From Deltaproteobacteria bacterium (lineage in GTDB: Bacteria > Myxococcota_A > Polyangia > HGW-17 > SLPX01), in assembly GCA_011390535.1 (NCBI GenBank), contig JAABSF010000076.1, forward strand, positions 1 to 6,236: a stretch of 6,236 nt of DNA, given 5' to 3'. The number at the start of each line of letters is the position of its first letter. The stretch's first letter is position 1. A program made the position numbers and the translations under genes. Below are positions 1 through 6,018 of the stretch, one piece after another. Below the pieces are notes generated by a model, which was not told where the DNA came from, did no database searches, and saw only the letters and a program-made list of their open reading frames with translations.

Positions 1-2716
1 CGTAGTTTTTCTTAAGCAACTCAATGGAATCAACTACTTCATAACCAAGCCCTTCCAAAATGCTTTTAACTATTTGAGGAGACAACAAATAAAAGGTCAT
101 CAACACATCAGCTTGTTTGCTCACCTTATAATTGTCAGGATTATCTCCTTCCGCTTTCAAGATGCGATCCATACGATGAATATTGCCGTACTTGCGGCGA
201 TAGGCGTCCCAATCCAGCTCCTTCAAATCCATATAGCCTTCAAACTGAGAGATGATACCACCCTCAACCATGGGAACATACATCTTCTCTGAAATCTCAC
301 GCCACCGTTGAGTCTCTTCTTTCGCAAAGGAGATCTTTTCCGCCACTGGGCTTACAATGCTATCCGGCCATTCGTCTAAAAGCCTGACCGCCTCTTTCAT
401 GAGCCAGGCCACCATTATGTTTGTGTATGCGTTATCTCGGACCCCTTCCTCTTCGGAGCCGGGCAGCTTCTCATGATATTCATCCGGCCCCATAACACCT
501 GCGATATGGTAACGCCCATCCACATCGCTCTTTTTTGAAATATCAGACCAGAAACGGGCCACCTCCAGCAACATCTCCAACCCGAAGTCTTTCAGAAACT
601 CATCGTCTCCCGTCTGCTCCCAGTAGCTTACAATGTTGTAAAAAACAGCAATATTCACATGTCTCTGCCGGCGACTCAGATCGGGTCCCCAATCATCAGA
701 GACTGGATTGTAGTGGACTATCTGCGTCTCCTCACTTCCATCGTCAGCTGTTTGCCAAGGGTACATCGCACCCTTGAAACCATTCTCTCTTGCATACTCG
801 CGTGCTGCATCCAGCCGCCGGTAACGATATCGAAGAAGGGATTTTGTAATCTCCGGAAAGGTCCAGTTGTAAAAGGGAAAAATATATACCTCATCCCAAA
901 AAACATGCCCGCGATAGGCCTCACCATGAAGCCCTCTAGCGGGCATTCCGGCATCCAACTCTTTGTTATGGGGAGAAGCAGTAACAAGCAAATGAAAAGC
1001 ATGCAGCCGAGCCACACGCTGACAAAAACGATCTCCCAGGATTTGAACATCAGCTCTGTCCCAAAGACTACGCCACTCGGCTGCGCTCTCGTCCATCAGC
1101 CTTTGGAAAGCATAATCCCCGGCTACAAAGTCTTCTCCCGCCCTTTTTACATTTTTTAAAGCGGGATCTACAGTTGCAAAGACACCCACTACTTTATCCA
1201 GGGTCAGCGTCTTTCCCTCAACCGCATCCAACCTGTATATCCTGGCTGTTTCGAAATCTTTCGTCTCCACCTCTCCATTCACATCCAAGGCTTTACCTTC
1301 CAGACAAACACCTTCTTTCGAGCTTACCAATATATCAACCTTGGAAGTCTTCGTCCGGACATGAACAAATGTTCCGCCGGACAATTCTCCCGCTTCCACA
1401 CCATCCAGATGCTTCGATGCAAGTTGACGGTACCTGTCCACACCCTCATTGATGACATTGCCGTCAATTGCAGAGCGCATTTTAATAACCCCGCTGAAAT
1501 TAAGAGGAGTTACGGAAAACTGAAGCCCGGCAATATGACGCTCTTTCATGCTAACCATCCGCCGACTACACACCCGCAAAATCCTCCCGGCCCTATCCCT
1601 CACGACTATCGTCCGCTCCATCAAACCCTTCAACATATTCAGGCGGTGGCGATAGGAGAGCACCTCCATATCCAAGGGGCTGATGTATTCTCCTTCTCCG
1701 ATAGCGAATTCGACGATGGTCCAGTTTGGTATATTGACGAAGTCGTTATTGTAAATCACTCGACCGTGCACTTCCGTGGGCAGCTTGTTATAAAGCCCGG
1801 CGACATAAGTGCCCGGATAATGATGTTGAGAAGCCCGCTCACCTTCTATGGAGCCCCTGGTCCCCATGTAGCCGTTCCCCACAACCGTGAGAGCTTCTCT
1901 CAACTTCTCTTCTTCCGGTCTGTAACTATGGTAGGTCAGAAACCAGGAATCATCTTCGACCCCTTCTTTGAACCAAGCTTCCAAATCAGCCACCGTGATC
2001 TCGCCAAGATCTGCAACAACCACATCAGCTCCATTTGCTAACAGCTCATCACCCGACATGTGGCGCGCCACACCCAGCACAAGACCGAAGTTACCGGCTC
2101 TTCCCGCCTGCACACCTGAAATGGCATCTTCCACCATCATACATTCGTTCGGCTCTAATCCTAAATTATCAGCAGCCTTCACGAAAATGTCGGGATCCGG
2201 CTTACCCTTCAACCCCAACTCTTCAGAGACCAGCCCACAAACACGGGTCTCGAACAGCTCTTCTAACCCTGTCTGCTCCAAGACCAACTTGGTATTTTTG
2301 CTGGATGAAGCAACTCCGACCTTATAACCAAGCTCTCTCAGCTCCTTCACCAACGCAACCGAAGTCTCGAAAACCTCCGCGCCGTTCTCTTCCAACTGCT
2401 TCTGGTAGGATACATTTTTACGGTTGCCCAACCCACAATAGGTAAGCTTATCAGGGGGATCTTCGGGGTCGCCGAAAGGCAAGCTCACCCCTCTTGACTC
2501 TAAAAACGATTTGACCCCTTGGTAGCGGGGTTTTCCATCAACAAACTCCAGATAATCATTCTCTGTAAACTCCTGGAAGGGCTCTCCTTTGTCTCTTGTC
2601 CACCCCTCAAGGAACTCATCGAACATGGCTTTCCACGCGCTGGAGTGCAAATGTGCCGACGCGGTTATCACTCCATCAAGGTCAAAAATCGCTCCTTTGA
2701 ATCCACGATCACTCAT
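1..2716 (-). CDS. HAD beta-phosphoglucomutase–GH65 glycoside phosphorylase fusion (3' end cut by window)
   Basis: Probably a bifunctional cytoplasmic enzyme: GH65 phosphorolysis of an alpha-glucosyl disaccharide to glucose plus beta-glucose 1-phosphate, then isomerisation to glucose 6-phosphate by the HAD domain. In all, 905 codons read open from the ATG at 2716 to the window edge, with no stop. Residues 1-250 are a HAD subfamily I domain: FDLDGVIT (D12 nucleophile, D14 acid/base), SSS at 137-139, K172 in GKPDPDIF, and VEDA with E196/D197; FVDGKPRY (58-65) and GLGNRKN (95-101) are typical of the beta-phosphoglucomutase partner of GH65. From about 255 comes the GH65 N-terminal beta-sandwich (VVGNGYMGTRGS, 278-289), then the catalytic barrel with GEAYRGHVFWDE (598-609), MGPDEYHE containing the presumed general acid E746, DNAYTN and KQADVLM (K867, Q868). 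Perhaps 100 or more C-terminal residues lie outside. The start is fixed by AAGGAG 6 bases upstream. M. tuberculosis, as I recall, carries the two activities as adjacent genes (Rv3400/Rv3401). Family membership is firm; substrate, and phosphorylase versus hydrolase, are not settled here. Confidence 0.93.
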   Translation of the reverse strand, partial: MSDRGFKGAIFDLDGVITASAHLHSSAWKAMFDEFLEGWTRDKGEPFQEFTENDYLEFVDGKPRYQGVKSFLESRGVSLPFGDPEDPPDKLTYCGLGNRKNVSYQKQLEENGAEVFETSVALVKELRELGYKVGVASSSKNTKLVLEQTGLEELFETRVCGLVSEELGLKGKPDPDIFVKAADNLGLEPNECMMVEDAISGVQAGRAGNFGLVLGVARHMSGDELLANGADVVVADLGEITVADLEAWFKEGVEDDSWFLTYHSYRPEEEKLREALTVVGNGYMGTRGSIEGERASQHHYPGTYVAGLYNKLPTEVHGRVIYNNDFVNIPNWTIVEFAIGEGEYISPLDMEVLSYRHRLNMLKGLMERTIVVRDRAGRILRVCSRRMVSMKERHIAGLQFSVTPLNFSGVIKMRSAIDGNVINEGVDRYRQLASKHLDGVEAGELSGGTFVHVRTKTSKVDILVSSKEGVCLEGKALDVNGEVETKDFETARIYRLDAVEGKTLTLDKVVGVFATVDPALKNVKRAGEDFVAGDYAFQRLMDESAAEWRSLWDRADVQILGDRFCQRVARLHAFHLLVTASPHNKELDAGMPARGLHGEAYRGHVFWDEVYIFPFYNWTFPEITKSLLRYRYRRLDAAREYARENGFKGAMYPWQTADDGSEETQIVHYNPVSDDWGPDLSRRQRHVNIAVFYNIVSYWEQTGDDEFLKDFGLEMLLEVARFWSDISKKSDVDGRYHIAGVMGPDEYHEKLPGSEEEGVRDNAYTNIMVAWLMKEAVRLLDEWPDSIVSPVAEKISFAKEETQRWREISEKMYVPMVEGGIISQFEGYMDLKELDWDAYRRKYGNIHRMDRILKAEGDNPDNYKVSKQADVLMTFYLLSPQIVKSILEGLGYEVVDSIELLKKNY

Positions 2717-2718
2717 AG

Positions 2719-3921
2719 CTAGCTCCTTTTTCGAGACAAATGGTCAAACATGAACAATAAAATATCGGGCTCAGGCACAATGAAGGCCTCCGCTCCGGTA
2801 GCCTTCACTCTTTCTATCAGATCAACGTCTTCTGTCACAAATACCGTCCAGGTGTCTGAGCATTTCGACATACTTGCTTCCACTAACTTCACATCCGATC
2901 CGGTGTCGCCACACACAAGATTCGGACCATTTTCGAAGTTCAACCCCAATTCGGCGTCTAAAAACAGCATCCCATCACCTTTGTGGAACTGTTTTGATCC
3001 CGACTCATCACCGCTGCCCTTGCGTAGCACAATCTCTATATCCAACCCGGTATCCGAGATGGAAAAATACGCGGAAGAAGGATCAATTTCCCTAACAATC
3101 TCTTCAACTCTTTTCATAAACGCCGATGATTCTTCTTCAGTCACCGCGTCGGTTATGTCCTGCCGAGCCAAGGTAGTCTCACCAAATTTGAACTGCAAAC
3201 CGGAACCTATCAAGCCAAATTTTTCATTTCCCGGCTCCCGGATCAACCCCGCCAGACGTTTGTTTACATCATCAAGAAGCAACTGTCCTTTGGGATCCAC
3301 TGGATAGGTTCTCCTGGCTCCATCCCTATCCACAAACTCCCGCGCCTTGGATGCCGCATAAACAAAAGTCCCTGGGGGCATCACGCTGAGGGTCACTATA
3401 CCCGGATTCTGTAAAGGCGCTGAGGTGATAATCATAGAGTTATTGGTACAATTGCGGATAAAGCGTGTTAAAAACACCGCATTGTATGCTGACTGAATAG
3501 AGGAACGATACCTTCCACAGTAATTATTAACAGTGCCGTCCCTGTCGGTCACAAAACTGGTGAAATGCTTATCCGACAAGAAAGATACACCACGATCCAC
3601 AAAATCCGCGAACCCGGGATGAATGCTCTCCGCGTAAGCTGCAAACTCATCTTCACCCTTTTCAAAAAAGAGGATGTCCTTCAAGAGTTCCCCAGTCTCA
3701 TAACCAATGTCCACTGCAATGCCGCGTTCACCCTCCAGCATCAACACCCTCTTCCCTTCATCCGTAACAGGCACCGCCTCCAATGTCTCCAATACCTCAC
3801 GCAAATAAGACACATCGTCATTTTGCACAGTGCCTTTTTCCAAATACTGAAGCACCATCCTCCTCCGCACCTCCACCGTGCTCTCCATCAACTCATAGAA
3901 TCTTTTGAGGGTTTGCTGCAT
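2719..3921 (-). CDS. HAD-superfamily sugar-phosphatase-like protein, substrate unknown
   Basis: A 400-residue soluble protein with no signal peptide or membrane helix. All four HAD motifs are visible: DRDGT at 126-130 (D126 nucleophile, D128 acid/base), a Thr/Ser at 166-167 after the hydrophobic strand MII, K314 in FHKGDGM, and GDTGSD at 338-343 (D339, D343). The spacing leaves a large cap region at about 175-300 between motifs II and III, and the lysine-glycine plus GDxxxD arrangement recalls the Cof-type and trehalose-6-phosphate phosphatase branches. The first 115 or so residues are mostly helical and charged and match no domain I recognise. The start has AAGGAG 5 bases upstream. The gene ends 2 bases before the HAD–GH65 fusion, so the two are surely co-transcribed, which favours a phosphorylated disaccharide or glucosyl compound as substrate (inference). 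Trehalose-6-phosphate phosphatase is the leading guess and glucosylglycerol-phosphate phosphatase an alternative; neither is shown by a diagnostic motif. Confidence 0.85.
   Translation of the reverse strand: MQQTLKRFYELMESTVEVRRRMVLQYLEKGTVQNDDVSYLREVLETLEAVPVTDEGKRVLMLEGERGIAVDIGYETGELLKDILFFEKGEDEFAAYAESIHPGFADFVDRGVSFLSDKHFTSFVTDRDGTVNNYCGRYRSSIQSAYNAVFLTRFIRNCTNNSMIITSAPLQNPGIVTLSVMPPGTFVYAASKAREFVDRDGARRTYPVDPKGQLLLDDVNKRLAGLIREPGNEKFGLIGSGLQFKFGETTLARQDITDAVTEEESSAFMKRVEEIVREIDPSSAYFSISDTGLDIEIVLRKGSGDESGSKQFHKGDGMLFLDAELGLNFENGPNLVCGDTGSDVKLVEASMSKCSDTWTVFVTEDVDLIERVKATGAEAFIVPEPDILLFMFDHLSRKRS
2723..2728 (-). promoter_or_regulatory. Ribosome binding site of the HAD–GH65 fusion, inside the preceding gene
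   Basis: The minus strand reads AAGGAG, then 6 bases, then ATG. The site lies within the last codons of the upstream phosphatase gene (Arg-Lys-Arg-Ser-stop), and only 2 bases separate that stop from this start. This arrangement decides the start codon and suggests translational coupling: a ribosome finishing the phosphatase can restart on the fusion gene. Confidence 0.85.
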
Positions 3922-4137
3922 TTTTTCTCCTTTTGGTAATTAACTTCAGCACATGCCGCGTTTTCCACCGGAAATCAACCCCTGACTGCAGAAAATGCAT
4001 ACGAATCACATATCTATGTATGAAATTCATGAGAGAAACGGAAGACAAAAACTGAATCGGCGAACTTTTTAGTGACAAAAGCGGAAAGCGGAAAAGGTAG
4101 AGAGACTCAGGAAAAGAAAGAACGACAAGCCCACCTG
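3922..4137 (-). other. Intergenic gap between transporter and phosphatase genes
   Basis: A 216-base gap with no open frame that looks like a gene. On the minus strand I find no GC-rich hairpin followed by a T-run after the transporter stop, so no intrinsic terminator is evident. Near -35 matches exist (TTGTCA around 4078-4073, TTGTCT around 4050-4045), but neither has a good -10 at 16-18 bases. A small hairpin (TTTCC/GGAAA, 3962-3974) lies 40 bases before the phosphatase start. Read-through from the transporter or an internal promoter are both possible. Confidence 0.5.
3927..3932 (-). promoter_or_regulatory. Ribosome binding site of the HAD phosphatase gene
   Basis: The minus strand reads AAGGAG followed by five A residues and ATG. 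It is a strong, well-spaced site and supports the start at 3921 over in-frame methionines further in. Confidence 0.8.
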
Positions 4138-5754
4138 CTATTCTTTCTTCTCTTTCTTCTCTTTCTTCTCTTTCTCCTCTTCTTCCTCCTTCTCCTCTGC
4201 CTTCTCTTCCTTTTTCTCTTTTTTCTCCTCTACCTTCTCTTCGCCACTATCTTCCTTTTCCGCCGGTTTCACCATCGCGATAATCACAGCGGCCAACAAC
4301 ACGGCAGCACCGCAGATAGTAAAGGCCAAGGGGAAGTTCCCCATATCTCCCAGTCGTCCACCCATCATAGGACCGGCGATTCCGCCCACACCATATGCCA
4401 AGAACACCCAGGGGTAGTTCTGTCCCACATATTTGTTACCGAAAGTATCAGCGGTAATCGAGGGAAACAGTGAAAAGTTACCTCCAAAGTTAAACCCGAT
4501 TATGGTCGCTCCGAGGTACAAAAGATACTCGCTGCCGGCCATCCACTGAAAAGCGATAACCACAATCCCCTGAGACGCCATCATTATAAATATGGAGAGC
4601 TTACGCCCCAACTTGTCACTTAAGGCGCCCCAGATAATCCGCCCCAAGCCGTTTGCCAAAGAGAAAAATATTGCCATGGCGGTACCGGCGATAGCGCTGG
4701 CCTCCACAATATCCATCCCACTCGTCACAAGAGCTTTCATGGGAAAGGCCTTCATCAAGCCTATGCTCATTAGACCAGCCCCGGCGCCGAACACAAATGT
4801 AAAGAAAACCATGTAAAACTGAGGGGTTTTGAGCATCTCACCGGCCGTAAAATCCACCGTCCCGTGAGCAGCCTTCCCCTTGCCTTTCGGTTTGGGGGGC
4901 TCATAACCTTCCGGCAGCCACCCTTCAGGCGGAAACACCATCCAAATACCACCGATAATCACGGCCAGCGCAAACACGATGCCATAGATCAAAAACGTTG
5001 TTGAAAGCCCCAGGTTGTATATCAAAGCACCCCATGAACCAGCCAGCTTGACCCAGAGCATGGCCCCAAAACCAAACCCGGCCACCGCGAGCCCGTTGAT
5101 CAGGCCTTTTTTGTCTGGAAACCAGCGCATCCCTACTGCGATGGGGACGACATAAGCCAACCCGATACCGGAACCACCCACAACCCCTATCAAGATGAGA
5201 TTCACCCAGAAATCAGTTGACCCTATCAACCCCGCCAGGGCATACCCCAACCCCAGTACAATTCCACCGGAGAGAGCCAATTTGCGAGGCCCCAGCTTGG
5301 GCATCATCCTACCCGCAAGCACCATTACAATTGCAAAAAAGGCCAAGCCGGCGGCAAAAATCGCCTGAGATTGCATATTTGAAAAACCATATCTAAGCTT
5401 CTCCAGCGTCTCAGGTTTCACATAGCTCTCGACAATCCCGTTAAGCTCCTTCAGGCTCCCATCCCTCTCCGTTTTCAGCGCCTCAATCTCTTCTTCACCT
5501 TTAGCTACCTGAAGCTTCCCCTCCACTTCTTTTATCTTTGCTCTGAAGGGCTTACTCTTTTCAACCATCTGATTGTAACCGGCTTCTTCTATACCCAGCT
5601 GCTTCGCGCCGTATACCGCCGCGATGTCAGCCGGACTCTCACCGGTGAGACCTGGTGTAAAAACCGACCAAGCATAGATTGCGCCGAGGCAAAGCTGAAT
5701 CAAAATCGCCCCGACAACTACCAGCCATCTGTTCATTACCTTCTGTTGAGACAT
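4138..5754 (-). CDS. OFA (oxalate/formate antiporter) family MFS transporter with charged loop and Lys/Glu tail
   Basis: Inner-membrane major facilitator of 538 residues, probably carrying a small organic anion; the substrate cannot be read from sequence. Twelve hydrophobic segments are visible, roughly at 10-34, 127-149, 158-178, 183-207, 216-236, 250-273, 312-335, 349-371, 383-404, 408-430, 446-466 and 474-496. OFA hallmarks are the opening helix QLCLGAIYAWSVF, the stretch RWFPDKKGLINGLAVAGFG (210-228) and LKTPQFY (308-314) opening the second half. MFS motif A appears as GRMMPKLGPRK (148-158) and again as GALSDKLGRK (376-385). Two oddities: about 90 charged residues (36-125) separate helices 1 and 2, where relatives have a short loop, and after helix 12 the protein ends in about 40 residues that are almost all Glu and Lys. 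The start at 5754 has AGGAG 8 bases upstream; the Met at residue 7 is a less likely start. The family is clear, but any link to the downstream sugar genes is unproven. Confidence 0.93.
   Translation of the reverse strand: MSQQKVMNRWLVVVGAILIQLCLGAIYAWSVFTPGLTGESPADIAAVYGAKQLGIEEAGYNQMVEKSKPFRAKIKEVEGKLQVAKGEEEIEALKTERDGSLKELNGIVESYVKPETLEKLRYGFSNMQSQAIFAAGLAFFAIVMVLAGRMMPKLGPRKLALSGGIVLGLGYALAGLIGSTDFWVNLILIGVVGGSGIGLAYVVPIAVGMRWFPDKKGLINGLAVAGFGFGAMLWVKLAGSWGALIYNLGLSTTFLIYGIVFALAVIIGGIWMVFPPEGWLPEGYEPPKPKGKGKAAHGTVDFTAGEMLKTPQFYMVFFTFVFGAGAGLMSIGLMKAFPMKALVTSGMDIVEASAIAGTAMAIFFSLANGLGRIIWGALSDKLGRKLSIFIMMASQGIVVIAFQWMAGSEYLLYLGATIIGFNFGGNFSLFPSITADTFGNKYVGQNYPWVFLAYGVGGIAGPMMGGRLGDMGNFPLAFTICGAAVLLAAVIIAMVKPAEKEDSGEEKVEEKKEKKEEKAEEKEEEEEKEKKEKKEKKE
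4141..4198. repeat. Polypyrimidine tract with 9-base tandem repeat in the transporter's 3' end
   Basis: Fifty-eight consecutive pyrimidines on the plus strand. Within it TTTCTTCTC occurs three times exactly in tandem (4144-4152, 4153-4161, 4162-4170), followed by a fourth copy with one change (4171-4179). A second pyrimidine run of 32 bases follows at 4200-4231. On the coding strand these are purine-only and specify the Lys/Glu tail. The period is a multiple of three, so slippage would lengthen or shorten the tail without shifting frame. Confidence 0.9.
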
Positions 5755-5762
5755 TCAAACGG

Positions 5763-5767
5763 CTCCT
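5763..5767 (-). promoter_or_regulatory. Ribosome binding site of the MFS transporter
   Basis: The minus strand reads AGGAG with 8 bases to the ATG at 5754. This supports the start at residue 1 rather than the second methionine six codons later. Confidence 0.75.
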
Positions 5768-5778
5768 GTTTTTTTGTG

Positions 5779-5840
5779 TTATTACCCAGTGACGACTCAG
5801 GTGATAATAATCTCCGCTTTCCGAAAACTTCATTATCACC
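5779..5840. promoter_or_regulatory. Inverted-repeat/operator-like cluster of TTATYACC elements
   Basis: A perfect 9-base inverted repeat, GGTGATAAT at 5800-5808 and ATTATCACC at 5832-5840, encloses 23 bases. A third, imperfect copy, TTATTACC, lies at 5779-5786 (one change in eight). Centres of the 8-base elements are 21 and 33 bases apart, about two and three helical turns. All sit between the transporter start and its candidate promoter, where a bound regulator could block transcription. Alternatively, the perfect pair could form a 9-base-pair stem in the leader RNA. Confidence 0.5.
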
Positions 5841-5872
5841 AAAGCCCCAACACTCCAAAATCATCGCGGCTC

Positions 5873-5901
5873 AATTAACACAACGCATCACATTTCGTCA
5901 A
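5873..5901 (-). promoter_or_regulatory. Candidate sigma70-type promoter for the MFS transporter
   Basis: The minus strand has TTGACG (5901-5896, five of six -35 matches), 17 bases, then TTAATT (5878-5873, three of six -10 matches) preceded by TGTG, an extended -10-like context. It would give a leader of a little over 100 bases. The -35 is good and the -10 poor, so this is only the best candidate. Confidence 0.4.
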
Positions 5902-5906
5902 GCCTT

Positions 5907-5918
5907 GTGAGGGCTCAC
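5907..5918. promoter_or_regulatory. Short palindrome GTGAG-GG-CTCAC
   Basis: Perfect 5-base arms around a 2-base centre, immediately upstream of the candidate -35 of the transporter promoter and between the two divergent genes. It resembles half of a CRP-type site, but the spacing is wrong for CRP. A short operator is possible; chance occurrence is not excluded. Confidence 0.25.
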
Positions 5919-6004
5919 TCAGTAAACATATAGCCAGTGGTGGTTTTTTTCTGTGTTTTGAGCAAAATGTATCCAGCAGATTAATCAAGTAGAAAACAAA
6001 AGAA

Positions 6005-6010
6005 AAGAGA
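6005..6010 (+). promoter_or_regulatory. Ribosome binding site supporting a TTG start
   Basis: AAGAGA in a purine-rich stretch, 8 bases before TTG at 6019. It is a weak Shine-Dalgarno match, but it is the only one placed before a usable start codon in the GT39-like frame. Confidence 0.45.
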
Positions 6011-6018
6011 CTAAGTAT

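Larger units (their letters stand above)
5755..6018. promoter_or_regulatory. Divergent intergenic control region
   Basis: A 264-base AT-rich region between the minus-strand transporter and the plus-strand GT39 gene, which must hold the promoters of both. It contains a candidate minus-strand promoter, an inverted-repeat cluster and a short palindrome, described separately. For the plus-strand gene the best boxes are poor: TTGTGA at 5905-5910 or TTGAGC at 5958-5963, each 17-19 bases from weak -10 sequences. No coding frame of interest is seen. Confidence 0.7.

Noticed and set aside
659..2445. Several overlapping plus-strand open frames of 90-230 codons
   Set aside because: They run antisense to the continuous HAD–GH65 frame, which has clear family motifs throughout; their products are rich in Pro/His/Ser with no recognisable domain.
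2750..3939. Plus-strand open frames antisense to the phosphatase gene
   Set aside because: The minus-strand frame carries all HAD motifs and a strong ribosome site; the opposite frames carry none.
3998..4022. CATAC/GTATG and CATA/TATG inverted repeats in the gap before the phosphatase
   Set aside because: Short, AT-rich and with different centres of symmetry; expected by chance in such sequence.
3893..4078. Minus-strand 61-codon frame across the transporter–phosphatase gap
   Set aside because: No convincing ribosome site or known motif, and it overlaps the start of the phosphatase in another frame.
4072..4473. Plus-strand open frame encoding a Leu/Phe-rich, apparently membrane-spanning protein
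   Set aside because: It is the antisense reading of the Lys/Glu tail and the end of the transporter; the hydrophobic run is an artefact of the CTT/TTC repeats and continues into antisense coding sequence with no family resemblance.
5639..5842. Minus-strand 67-codon frame overlapping the transporter start
   Set aside because: It crosses the operator-like region and the transporter's N-terminus in the wrong frame; the transporter start has its own good ribosome site.
5932..5950. T-run after AGCC/CCA-rich sequence as a possible terminator
   Set aside because: The only stems before it are 3-4 base pairs, far too weak, and no gene ends nearby on that strand.
5967..5984. Five-codon frame starting with ATG upstream of the GT39-like gene
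   Set aside because: Too short and without a ribosome site or attenuator-like structure; no reason to call a leader peptide.
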